Part shown: positions 7,803 through 16,090 of the stretch, piece by piece
Layout: each line of letters opens with the position of its first letter
Position numbering within the stretch: position 1 is the first letter of the stretch
DNA from: Anaerolineales bacterium
GTDB taxonomy: Bacteria > Chloroflexota > Anaerolineae > Anaerolineales > E44-bin32
Length of the DNA stretch: 23,907 nt
Direction of reading: 5' to 3'
Assembly: GCA_030642885.1 (NCBI GenBank)
Contig: DAOWMX010000004.1
Coordinates: 1-23,907, forward strand
Translations under genes and position numbers: made by a program
The notes under the pieces: model-generated
What the model saw: the letters and a program-made list of their open reading frames with translations, nothing else
Told to the model about the DNA's origin: nothing
Database searches by the model: none

Positions 7803-9167
7803 CTATTCATCTCCCTCGTTTGCCTTTAGTTTTTCCAACAGGTTTCGACCGACCTTATTCCCATCTCCTGCGCTCAGTGTGATTACAACGGATTTTTCTT
7901 GGACTTCATCGAAAAGAACCTGCGCTGCTTCCTCCAGGTCTGGGATAAAACGGACATCCCCGTGATCAATACTTTCAGCGATGACTTTCCCGGAAAGAGC
8001 AGGATCCTCTGCTTCTCGGGCTGCAAAGACTTCCAAGACAAGTACCCGATCCGCGTCGTTGAAGGCTTGGGCGAATTCATCCAGCAAGGTTCGAATGCGG
8101 GAATAAGTGTGAGGTTGAAAAACCGCCCATACTTCTTGCTCTGGGAAACGCTCACGGGCTGCCTTCAGCGTAGCTTGTATCTCTGTCGGATGGTGTGCAT
8201 AATCGTCAACAACCACTACGCCTTTCGCTTCGCCCAGAATTTCGAAGCGTCGCTCTATCCCATGAAATTCCGTCAATGCTTCATTCGCCCGCTTGAACGC
8301 TACTCCAAGGTGATCGACGACTGTCAATGCCGCCAGGGTGTTCTTCACATTGTGCTCACCAGGCAGGCGCGTCCGTGTTAGACCCAATGTCTCCCCATTT
8401 TTAATAACCAGAAAGTCAGAGCCGCCTGCGAGATTCGAACGAATCTCCTCTGCCCGCCAATCGGCCCCTTTGGAAAGACCATAGGTGACTTTCTGGGCAG
8501 ATCCTGGTTTTAATCTCTGGGCGCCATCATCATCCGCACAGATAACGAGGCAATCCTCAACTTTGTCAACAAAGGATTGAAACGCGCTATGAAAGTCCGC
8601 TTTGGTGGGATAACAATCCGGATGATCGTGCTCCACGTTCGTTACCACAGCCACTTTGGGTTGCAGTCCCAAGAAAGCTCGATCGTATTCATCCGCTTCA
8701 ATCACAAAGTGCGGTCCCTGACCGACACGTGCGTTTGATTTGAAATCAGTCATCATTCCGCCCACCATGAAAGTTGGATCCTGACCCGTCTGCACAAGGA
8801 GCCAGGCGATCAAAGCCGTCGTCGTTGTTTTTCCATGTGTCCCTGCTACGGCAATGGTCTCGCTCTCAGCAGTTAATTCCCGCAAAAATGCGTTGCGCCG
8901 GAAAACCGGAATGCCCAATTCCGTGGCGCGGACGAGTTCCACATTGCTATCCGGAATGGCGGATGAGGCAACAACCAGTGAGGCCCCGGCTACATTCTCA
9001 GCGTCGTGGCCATACATGATCCGTATGCCATCCCGTTCAAGAGCATCGGTATAAATGGATCGAGCTTGGTCTGAACCCGTCACAGCATATCCTCGTCCCT
9101 GAAGTACTTTTGCCACGGCTGAAATCCCTGCGCCCCCGATCCCAACGAGATGAACATTTTGACTCAT
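7803..9167 (-). CDS. murC: UDP-N-acetylmuramate--L-alanine ligase MurC
   Basis: A 454-aa ATP-dependent ligase that adds L-Ala to UDP-MurNAc, the first amino acid of the stem peptide. Seen: VGIGGAGISAVAKVL at the N-terminus, P-loop AGTHGKTTTTALI (about 108-120), EADEYDRAF and NVEHDHPD in the central domain, and DDYAHHPTEI with FQPHTYSR in the C-terminal domain. I chose ATG 9167 because the family starts at this GIGGAG region and the ATG overlaps the preceding stop (ATGA). The frame stays open 48 codons further upstream but that part is inside the CvpA-like gene in another frame and is unlike MurC. Confidence 0.97.
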   Translation of the reverse strand: MSQNVHLVGIGGAGISAVAKVLQGRGYAVTGSDQARSIYTDALERDGIRIMYGHDAENVAGASLVVASSAIPDSNVELVRATELGIPVFRRNAFLRELTAESETIAVAGTHGKTTTTALIAWLLVQTGQDPTFMVGGMMTDFKSNARVGQGPHFVIEADEYDRAFLGLQPKVAVVTNVEHDHPDCYPTKADFHSAFQSFVDKVEDCLVICADDDGAQRLKPGSAQKVTYGLSKGADWRAEEIRSNLAGGSDFLVIKNGETLGLTRTRLPGEHNVKNTLAALTVVDHLGVAFKRANEALTEFHGIERRFEILGEAKGVVVVDDYAHHPTEIQATLKAARERFPEQEVWAVFQPHTYSRIRTLLDEFAQAFNDADRVLVLEVFAAREAEDPALSGKVIAESIDHGDVRFIPDLEEAAQVLFDEVQEKSVVITLSAGDGNKVGRNLLEKLKANEGDE

Positions 9168-9697
9168 ACGAAAACCACGATAATGAAGACGAACACGATC
9201 CCCACTGCGAAATAGAGCTGTGGGATTGGCAAGATGGCCGGAGGCAGATAAGCGACAATATTGAAAATCTGCTCGTATAGTACTGATCCCTCTGGAGGCA
9301 TCTGAATCCATGTTGTCGGGTAATTTAAATCGTGCAGGAAGAACCAGATCGATCCAAAAAGCAGATACCCGTTTAATGCACCCAAAGCGAGCCCCAGAAG
9401 GACATCCTGGAGCCGCTCGCGTACCAGCTTTGGCTGCAGGGCGCGAATGTGCGGTGTCTGATAACCGAAGAATGCCATTAACCCTACGAACCCAGCCCGG
9501 ATGATGAATTGCGTCATCGGCGGCTGCATCACCAACGCCGTGTAATAGGGTCGAATGTGGGTTTCTAAAATCTGGATTATGAAAAGCGCGAGGATAATGG
9601 CGCTTGTAACAAGCAGCTCCTTAGCCCAGCCGCGGACTGCGCCAATAATGGCAAAGAGCGTAATCAGAATCCCGAATAGGACAACAATGCTAATCAT
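9164..9697 (-). CDS. Integral membrane protein, CvpA-like
   Basis: A 177-aa hydrophobic protein with about five predicted membrane segments (roughly 2-20, 26-45, 63-79, 99-121, 160-177). RGWAKELLVTSAI after the first segment and LGLALGALNGYLLFGS in the fourth resemble the CvpA (colicin V production) family, which has a glycine-rich helix of this type. Role in the wall pathway is unknown; CvpA-family proteins are linked to envelope homeostasis in other bacteria. ATG overlaps the murG stop and the TGA overlaps the murC start (ATGA at both ends), so it is translated in step with them. The family assignment is by eye and moderate; membrane location is firm. Confidence 0.7.
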   Translation of the reverse strand: MISIVVLFGILITLFAIIGAVRGWAKELLVTSAIILALFIIQILETHIRPYYTALVMQPPMTQFIIRAGFVGLMAFFGYQTPHIRALQPKLVRERLQDVLLGLALGALNGYLLFGSIWFFLHDLNYPTTWIQMPPEGSVLYEQIFNIVAYLPPAILPIPQLYFAVGIVFVFIIVVFV

Positions 9698-10794
9698 GCG
9701 TCCTGCACTCTCTTCATCGCCAGATTTTCAATCTCGCCGGCGATCCGCTTCGCCGCTCCCGGCTTCGATAATATACGTATTGCGGTCCCCATCTCTTCAA
9801 GCCGGGAGGGATCATGCATGAGTTCACTGACCGTCGTTAGTAGGGTTTTTCGAAGATCTTCATCACGAAGCACTATTGCCCCGCCGTTATCCTCGAGGTA
9901 CGCCGCATTCACTTCTTGATATCGCCAAGCATGTGGGTACGGAACGAGCACAGCTGGCAGACCAAAGAGTGGATACTCTCCGATCGTGGCCGCGCCCGCG
10001 CGTGAGACAACCAGATCCGCTGCCCCCAGCGCTAGACCCATTTCCTCATGCAAATATTCATGCGGGTGATACCGACTCGCATATGTCGCGTCAAGCTTCT
10101 CGATCACTGCTTGCACCCTCGGCCAGTCGAGCTCCCCGGTGACATGGACCACCTGGGCGACCTCGAGTAGGTTCGGAAGAATGTCCCATACCGCCTCATT
10201 GATCGAGCGCGCCCCCCGGCTGCCGCCAAAGACCAACAAAGTCCTTGCCCCCTCGTCCAGACCGAAGATCCGCCTCGCTTCGGTTTTTCCCCTGACAACA
10301 TAGTCTGCCTGCGTCGGATAGCCCGTTACGACGACTCGCTTCCGCCCGGAATAGAAGTTCTCGGAGTCCGCTGTGGAGACGTTGATCACCCTGGCAAAAC
10401 GGCTGATCAGCCTCAAAGCCAGCGCCGGTTCAATATCCGGGATGAAAACCGCCTGAGGCAGCTGTCGACCCGCAAGCGCCAGAGGTACACCCACATAGCC
10501 GCCAGTAAAAAAGAGCACATCGGGTCGGAAGCGGCGAATGATTCGTTTCGCCGCCGGGATGCCCTGGAGCAAACGGGATGCGTTAACGGGCAGGCTGCGT
10601 ATTCCGACCCCATGCAGCCCTGCTGCTGGGATCGCTTCGAAAGGAATTCCCGCCCGTTTAACGAGCGCTGCCTCCATGCCTCCCTGCCCTCCAACCCAGA
10701 GCACTTCAGCTTTCTCGCTGAGCTCGGCGATCACGGCCAAGGCGGGATACACGCCGCCCCCCGTCCCTCCGGCTGACACTAAAAGTCGCAACAT
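9694..10794 (-). CDS. murG: UDP-GlcNAc:lipid I N-acetylglucosaminyltransferase MurG (divergent)
   Basis: A 366-aa GT-B enzyme that converts lipid I to lipid II at the inner membrane face. Seen: the N-terminal G-loop SAGGTGGGVYPALAV (7-21), TGGYVGVPLALAG (97-109), the second G-loop FGGSRGARSIN (189-199), AGAATIGEYPLFGLPAVLVP (266-285) and Q293/N296 in the donor-binding region. Odd: the G-loop normally reads GGTGGH, but here residue 14 is Gly. The usual HEQN segment is replaced by IPDI (118-121), and GNP by GYP near 158-160. Position between ftsW and murC supports MurG. The ATG lies 89 nt inside the ftsW 3' end. Another GT-B glycosyltransferase is possible but less likely. Confidence 0.9.
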   Translation of the reverse strand: MLRLLVSAGGTGGGVYPALAVIAELSEKAEVLWVGGQGGMEAALVKRAGIPFEAIPAAGLHGVGIRSLPVNASRLLQGIPAAKRIIRRFRPDVLFFTGGYVGVPLALAGRQLPQAVFIPDIEPALALRLISRFARVINVSTADSENFYSGRKRVVVTGYPTQADYVVRGKTEARRIFGLDEGARTLLVFGGSRGARSINEAVWDILPNLLEVAQVVHVTGELDWPRVQAVIEKLDATYASRYHPHEYLHEEMGLALGAADLVVSRAGAATIGEYPLFGLPAVLVPYPHAWRYQEVNAAYLEDNGGAIVLRDEDLRKTLLTTVSELMHDPSRLEEMGTAIRILSKPGAAKRIAGEIENLAMKRVQDA

Positions 10795-11932
10795 AGCCTC
10801 GCTTCTTGGTTTCAGCTCTCTCCAACCGGGATACGTTCAGGAGAAAGCCCACACCAGTTAATATCGTGACCAGACTGGAGCCGCCGTAGCTGAAGAATGG
10901 TAGAGCGTTGCCCGCGAACGGCAGCAGACCTAGCAGAACCGACATGTTGATTAGAGCCTCCGCTCCAATCCAAAAAGTGATACCGCTGGCGAGGAGCAAA
11001 CCCAGCCGATCCTGCGTGCCGACCGCGACCCGAAAACCTCGCCACATGAAAACGCAAAAAAGCGACAATACCAACAACGCGCCAATCAATCCAAGTTCCT
11101 CGCCAATGACGGCGTAAACACTGTCAGTATGCGGTGCCGGTAGAAAACCGAACTTTCCGCGACTCGCCCCTAATCCTCGGCCGAGGATGCCGCCCGAGTA
11201 GAACGATTGCAGGGATTGCTGGACGTGATAATGTGCTTTTTCTATGTCCACCAATCCATCTTTGAACTGTATCCAGCGCTGTGCACCAGTCGAATGAAGA
11301 CGGATGAGTACATACCCAACCGCACCTCCACCAACCACGAGCCCTAAAGTCTGTATCGTCCGGGCTCCTGCCAGGTAGAACATCGTTAGAGCAACCAATC
11401 CAACCGTCAATCCAGCGCTCAGATCGGGTTGAGCGACGATCAAACCGCTGACTATGCCGACGATGACGACCATGGGCCAAAAGCCATAGCCCATTTCGCT
11501 TAGACGGTCTCCTTTTGATTCCATCCAGACCGCCAAGTAGATAACGAGCGCCAGCTTCGCCATCTCCGACGGTTGGACCGAGGCCCCTAGAAAGGCGCGT
11601 TTGTATTCCCCGCCGTAGTTTATGGCCAACACAGCGAACAGGGTCGCTATCGTTACGATGATCAGAGGCAGCGCAATTTTTCGCAGCCAATCTAATGGAA
11701 ACCAGGCAGCTACAGCCATCGCACCCAACCCGACGAGCAAGTGCTGCACTTGGCGGTTTAATAAGTAATTGTTGTCCCCATAAAGTCGCCAAGATACATC
11801 CCAGCTCGCGGAGTACATCATCACGAGCCCAAGCGTGATCATGATGCCAGTGATGATTAAGAGCCAAGGATCGACGGCAAGAGGAGAACGTCGCTTACTC
11901 AATTTAGGCTCCGCAACTGGTGCTCGGGTCAC
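10706..11932 (-). CDS. ftsW: Lipid II polymerase FtsW (SEDS family)
   Basis: A 408-aa polytopic SEDS glycosyltransferase that polymerises lipid II at the septum with its partner FtsI. About ten membrane segments are visible between residues 22 and 367. Family motifs: GASVQPSEMAKLALVIYLA (116-134), GLGASRGKFGFLPAPHTD (253-270; Asp270 is the likely catalytic Asp), YAVIGEELG (273-281), and GNALPFFSYGGSSL (341-354). The C-terminal tail after residue 370 is hydrophilic and Arg-rich; its last ~30 residues are encoded in DNA that also encodes the start of MurG. Start is GTG, overlapping the murD stop as GTGA. Confidence 0.97.
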   Translation of the reverse strand: MTRAPVAEPKLSKRRSPLAVDPWLLIITGIMITLGLVMMYSASWDVSWRLYGDNNYLLNRQVQHLLVGLGAMAVAAWFPLDWLRKIALPLIIVTIATLFAVLAINYGGEYKRAFLGASVQPSEMAKLALVIYLAVWMESKGDRLSEMGYGFWPMVVIVGIVSGLIVAQPDLSAGLTVGLVALTMFYLAGARTIQTLGLVVGGGAVGYVLIRLHSTGAQRWIQFKDGLVDIEKAHYHVQQSLQSFYSGGILGRGLGASRGKFGFLPAPHTDSVYAVIGEELGLIGALLVLSLFCVFMWRGFRVAVGTQDRLGLLLASGITFWIGAEALINMSVLLGLLPFAGNALPFFSYGGSSLVTILTGVGFLLNVSRLERAETKKRGYVATFSVSRRDGGRRVSRLGRDRRAQRES

Positions 11933-13317
11933 AATTCCTCCACCAAGGCGCGGAATTTTTCACCGCGCACTTCGTAATTCAAAAATTCGTCAAAACTCGT
12001 CCCACCAGGCGACAGCACAACCACATCCCCCTCTTCAGCAACGTCTGCAGCCGCCTGAACCGCGTCCGCCAGACCTTCACAAATAACCAGGGTCGGTTTC
12101 GGTTTGGCATCATCGCTGGCTGCATCTTTGATATGGCGCTCAATCTTCTGTGCTGCCTCACCAAATAGAATCAGGTGGTCCACGCGGCGGACAACCTCGC
12201 GAGCGAATGTCTCCCAGGGGAGATCTTTGTCCTGCCCACCTGCTAGCAGAACCTTGGGTTCTGCAAACGCACGCACGGCTGCCAATGCGCGATCAGGAGT
12301 CGTTGCGATAGAATCGTTGTACCATTCGGCACCTTGTACACGCCTCACAAACTCCAATCGATGCGCTACCCCCTGAAAATTGCGGGCCACTTCAGACATC
12401 GCCTCGATAGGCAGCCCAGCCGCTGAAGCGAGCGCGCTTGCAGCGAGAAGATTCATTAGATTGTGCCTGCCCCGTAGAGCAACCTTTTCTTCGCTACAGA
12501 TCTCATGCTCCACATCTCCGGACCTCAAGCGAAGCACCCCATCTCGTACATAAGCGCATTCTTTCTCGTCGGCGGGTTGTTCCCATCCGAAAGCAATCAT
12601 CCTGCCCTGCACCAAGCTGCGCATCTCCCAGGTGAGCGGGTCATCATGACGGACCACAGCGATATCATCTTTTGTTTGATTGGCGAGAATACGTTTTTTC
12701 GCTGCAGCGTAAACTTCCATGGATCCATGCCGATCGAGATGATCGGGCGTCAGATTTAAAACCGCGGCAATGTGTGGACTCATCGTCATAAGTTCAAGCT
12801 GGAACGAGGAAAGTTCCATGATAACGAGATCATCAGGTTGTATCTCATCCAGGTCATTCAGCAGCGGGCGACCGATGTTGCCGCCAACCCAAGCGCGCCT
12901 CTCCGAGCCTGCGAATGCGATTTCTGCCATGCGTCCAACAAGTGTTGTGGTCGTCGTCTTTCCTGCAGAACCAGTAATGCCAATCACCGGCGCACAGCAT
13001 GCCTCCAGGAATAGTTGAGTGTCGTTGGCCAACTCGATCCCTCGCTCACGAGCTTCGACTGCAATTGGTAAATCAACGGGCACACCACCTGATAGGAAAA
13101 GAACATCCGTCCCCTCGAGCAGGGAAATTGGATGGCTACCGAGTTGGTATGTCAACTCATATGCTGCCAGCTCTTGAATTGCCGGCTCAAGCTGCTCTGC
13201 GCTCTGCTGATCACTCACGACGACTTCAACGCCTTTCTGCGACAGGAATTGCGCTAAGGCTTTTCCCTGTCGAGCGAGTCCGATGATGACAACATGCTTT
13301 CCTTTCCAATCTCTCAC
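11929..13317 (-). CDS. murD: UDP-N-acetylmuramoylalanine--D-glutamate ligase MurD
   Basis: A 462-aa ligase adding D-Glu to UDP-MurNAc-L-Ala. Seen: IIGLARQGKALA (11-22) of the UDP-binding domain, P-loop GITGSAGKTTTTT (113-125), ELSSFQLE and NLTPDHLDRHGSM of the central domain, NDSIATTPDRALAA, LAGGQDKDLPW, and the C-terminal LSPGGTSFDEFLNYEVRG. All canonical regions are present. The start is GTG at 13317, 30 nt after the stop of the 97-aa unknown gene, with GGGAAG upstream. Confidence 0.97.
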   Translation of the reverse strand: MRDWKGKHVVIIGLARQGKALAQFLSQKGVEVVVSDQQSAEQLEPAIQELAAYELTYQLGSHPISLLEGTDVLFLSGGVPVDLPIAVEARERGIELANDTQLFLEACCAPVIGITGSAGKTTTTTLVGRMAEIAFAGSERRAWVGGNIGRPLLNDLDEIQPDDLVIMELSSFQLELMTMSPHIAAVLNLTPDHLDRHGSMEVYAAAKKRILANQTKDDIAVVRHDDPLTWEMRSLVQGRMIAFGWEQPADEKECAYVRDGVLRLRSGDVEHEICSEEKVALRGRHNLMNLLAASALASAAGLPIEAMSEVARNFQGVAHRLEFVRRVQGAEWYNDSIATTPDRALAAVRAFAEPKVLLAGGQDKDLPWETFAREVVRRVDHLILFGEAAQKIERHIKDAASDDAKPKPTLVICEGLADAVQAAADVAEEGDVVVLSPGGTSFDEFLNYEVRGEKFRALVEEL

Positions 13318-13347
13318 AACGGTCTTCCCAGAATGTATTTCGACACG

Positions 13348-13641
13348 TCAGGCAGCAATTTCCTGGATTGCCGGTTCGCTCTGCTTTACCTTTTTCTTCC
13401 TGCGCGATTTCTTGGAAGCCTCTTCTACGCCAATCCAATAGTGGTTTGGCATAACATTGCGAGCCTTCCGGACCTTCACTCCAGAGATCAGCCCCTCCTG
13501 ATTTTCAGCTAATGTGGAGGGGTGTACCAGACAATGGGTAGGAGTCTCGCCGAACTTACCCTGATAGAAGTTAACCGCCTGGCTTACTTTCTCCTGCATT
13601 GAACTTTTACCATCGTCGAACCACAGCATTCCGATTTCCAT
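13348..13641 (-). CDS. 97-aa protein of unknown function between mraY and murD
   Basis: I do not recognise a named family. It starts MEIGMLWFDDGKSSMQEKVS, has a compact N-terminal region with QAVNFYQGKFGETPTHCLVH (about residues 21-40) that resembles a motif I have seen in small hypothetical proteins, and a very basic tail (KKSRRKKKVK near 77-86). It has no signal peptide, membrane segment or Cys pair. ATG 13641 has an excellent ribosome site (AAGGAGGG, about 8 nt upstream), so it is very likely expressed. It lies 20 bp after mraY and 30 bp before murD in an otherwise canonical order. The basic tail could bind nucleic acid or membrane, which is speculation. Confidence 0.8.
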   Translation of the reverse strand: MEIGMLWFDDGKSSMQEKVSQAVNFYQGKFGETPTHCLVHPSTLAENQEGLISGVKVRKARNVMPNHYWIGVEEASKKSRRKKKVKQSEPAIQEIAA

Positions 13642-13661
13642 AGCAACACCCTCCTTAGATA

Positions 13662-14657
13662 TTAGATGAGTACTAAAGCCACTCCGAACATGCCGGCCAG
13701 CAGCGCGACCAACCAGAAGCGCTGCACAATCTGGGGTTCGCTCCAGCCACTCAATTCAAAGTGGTAGTGCAGAGGAGCCATCTTGAAAAACCGACGACCT
13801 TTCGTGATCTTGAAATACACCACCTGGATGATCACGCTCAAGGTCACACTAAAAGGGATAATGGCAATGATAGGTAGCAGAGCCCAGTGACCCGTCATGA
13901 GGGCGACAACTGCGAGTGTGGCACCCAGCGCCAGCGATCCTGTATCACCCATGAAAAGTTCCGCGGGGTAGGCGTTGTACCAAAGGAAGGCGAAAATGGC
14001 GCCTACCATCGTGAAGCAGAAGCGCACCAAGAAGATCTGCCCCTGGAGTGCAGCGACCGCGCCAAAAGCAGCAAATGCCGTTGCCGCGATCAATCCCGCT
14101 AATCCATCTAATCCATCGGTTAAATTAACGGCATTGCTTGTACCGATGATGATGAACATCGCAATGGGTATGTACCAGATCCCCAGTTCGATAACTTCGG
14201 GGTAATTTGGCAGTATCATCTCCGGTGGTTTCAACCCATACTTCAAGATCAAAGAGGCCCCAAGCGCGATAACGCCTTGCAGTAAGAACTTCCAGCGCGC
14301 TCGCATCCCTCCGACACCTCGGGGCCTCTTGATCCCAAGCCAATCATCCCAGGCGCCCAGCAATGCGAAGAGCAGAAGCGTTATCATCGGCAAGAGTATC
14401 GAGTTACCGAAGACATTCAGCTCACTCGCAATGGACACCAGGTTTAGAACACCGGTGATCAAGAGCACCGGAATGATGAACAACCACCCACCCATAGTCG
14501 GGGTGCCGAGCTTCATGGTGTGCCGCTGGGGACCCTCGATCGAGATCTGCTCTCCAATCTTTAACCTTCGCATAACACGGATCAGTGGGCCGCCCCAAAT
14601 CACCGTCAGCAGGAACGTAATTCCTCCTAATGCCAAAGCGCTGGCTGCGTCTGTCAT
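13662..14657 (-). CDS. mraY: Phospho-N-acetylmuramoyl-pentapeptide-transferase MraY
   Basis: A 331-aa polytopic enzyme that moves phospho-MurNAc-pentapeptide onto undecaprenyl phosphate to give lipid I. About ten membrane segments. Seen: RHTMKLGTPTMGG (45-57), the catalytic-region pair DD at 104-105 (GAWDDWLGIKRP), NLTDGLDGLAG (178-188), the NAYPAELFMGDTGSLALG stretch, and APLHYHFELSGW near the C-terminus. Length is slightly shorter than the E. coli enzyme but usual for this group. ATG overlaps the murF stop (ATGA). Confidence 0.97.
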   Translation of the reverse strand: MTDAASALALGGITFLLTVIWGGPLIRVMRRLKIGEQISIEGPQRHTMKLGTPTMGGWLFIIPVLLITGVLNLVSIASELNVFGNSILLPMITLLLFALLGAWDDWLGIKRPRGVGGMRARWKFLLQGVIALGASLILKYGLKPPEMILPNYPEVIELGIWYIPIAMFIIIGTSNAVNLTDGLDGLAGLIAATAFAAFGAVAALQGQIFLVRFCFTMVGAIFAFLWYNAYPAELFMGDTGSLALGATLAVVALMTGHWALLPIIAIIPFSVTLSVIIQVVYFKITKGRRFFKMAPLHYHFELSGWSEPQIVQRFWLVALLAGMFGVALVLI

Positions 14658-16075
14658 TCGATCTCCTCCAGCGCAGTTACGATTCGATCCAGGCGCATCC
14701 CATGAGAGCCTTTCACCAGCACGACATCCCCTTCGCCAACTTTTTCATCCAGATACTCAATGACTTCATCGCCATTTCCATGCTCAACCACCTGGTTTTC
14801 GCTAAGCCCAGCTGAGCGTGCCTCTTTGGCGATCCATTTTGCCCGCTCCCCCACGGTGATTAATAAATCCACCACCTGAGCTGCACGAGCTCCAACGATG
14901 CGATGCCCACGTTCCTCAAATTCACCTAATTCAAGCATGTCACCCAAGACAGCTATCTTCCGGCCGTCTAAATCGTCAAGCAGATTAAGCGCCGCGATTA
15001 CAGATGTTGGAGCGGCGTTATATGTGTCGTCCAGCAGGAGTGCTCCGCTGGCGGTATTCACGGCTACCAAGCGTAATTGGTTATGTGTTGCCTGTAGACC
15101 ACCGATTATTTCACTCCAACTCAATCCTTCGACAATCCCCACCGAAGCAGCTCGTAGAATGGTATGAACCGAGTGGCGTCCGAGCAGCGGCACACGGCAA
15201 TGAATGACATCCTCACCGTGGTGAATCGCACAGCGCAATCCTTCTAATCCCAGGCCTTCCACGTCACTTGCCCAGAGATCAGCCTCGGGGGAGATGCCGT
15301 AGTAAAAGACCCGTGCCGGAGTGCGCTCGGCCAGTTCTCGCACGAGGGGTTCGTCATAATTCAGGATGGCAACACCCTCTGGCGCCGGCGGCAGCGCTTC
15401 GACCAATTCGCCTTTCCCGCATACGATTGCATCCATGCTCCCTGCTCGTTCAAGATGTACTTGACTTATGTTGGTCACCACGCCAATCTGCGGTTTGGCG
15501 ATTTCGCATAGGAGTCCGATCTCCCCGGGGACATAAAAGCCCATCTCCAGGACCGCGCGTTCATGGTTTTCCGTAAGACGCAATAAACTCAACGGCAATC
15601 CAATCTCATTATTCAGATTCCCAGGGCTGCGCACCGTCTTATAACGACGGCTCAGCACATCGGCAACGAGCTCTTTCGTCGTTGATTTCCCCACACTCCC
15701 CGTGATGCCGATCACTCTTACATCGGACTGTGCTCGCCAAGCCAACGCAGCCTTCTGTAAAGCCTCGAGTGTGTTGGCTGCTCTCAGGATGATGGGTGGT
15801 TCCAAGCCCTGTTTAAGCTGCGCCTTTATTGGATTTCTTAAGTCGAGCGTGCTGGCTTCCAGTGGAAGGTCACGCTCCACGAGCGCAGCCACTGCCCCAC
15901 GCTCAAATGCGTCAGCCACATAATCATGACCGTCTTGCGATTCCCCATCCATAGCAACGAAGAGACCGCCAGGTATCACCTGACGCGAATCGACAACCGC
16001 GTCGGTAATCACCTCACCCAACCCGGTGATTTTCTCTTCAGCAATCGCTTCAACGAGATGACCTATCGTCAACAT
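14654..16075 (-). CDS. murF: UDP-N-acetylmuramoyl-tripeptide--D-alanyl-D-alanine ligase MurF
   Basis: A 473-aa ligase adding the D-Ala-D-Ala dipeptide (made by Ddl) to the UDP-MurNAc-tripeptide. Seen: TDAVVDSRQVIPGGLFVAM (24-42), P-loop GITGSVGKSTTKE (123-135), GNLNNEIGLPLSLLRL (a MurF hallmark, unlike MurE), NISQVHLERAGSM, DDTYNAAPTS and VLGDMLELGE. MurF rather than MurE on these motifs. Start ATG 16075 lies 15 nt after the ftsI stop, with AGGACG as the ribosome site. The gene normally between ftsI and murF, murE, is not here. Confidence 0.96.
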   Translation of the reverse strand: MLTIGHLVEAIAEEKITGLGEVITDAVVDSRQVIPGGLFVAMDGESQDGHDYVADAFERGAVAALVERDLPLEASTLDLRNPIKAQLKQGLEPPIILRAANTLEALQKAALAWRAQSDVRVIGITGSVGKSTTKELVADVLSRRYKTVRSPGNLNNEIGLPLSLLRLTENHERAVLEMGFYVPGEIGLLCEIAKPQIGVVTNISQVHLERAGSMDAIVCGKGELVEALPPAPEGVAILNYDEPLVRELAERTPARVFYYGISPEADLWASDVEGLGLEGLRCAIHHGEDVIHCRVPLLGRHSVHTILRAASVGIVEGLSWSEIIGGLQATHNQLRLVAVNTASGALLLDDTYNAAPTSVIAALNLLDDLDGRKIAVLGDMLELGEFEERGHRIVGARAAQVVDLLITVGERAKWIAKEARSAGLSENQVVEHGNGDEVIEYLDEKVGEGDVVLVKGSHGMRLDRIVTALEEIE

Positions 16076-16090
16076 ATAAAAACGTCCGTC

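Noticed and set aside
9168..9311. 48-codon N-terminal extension of murC
   Set aside because: The family starts at the GIGGAG region and the ATG at 9167 overlaps the previous stop as elsewhere in the cluster.
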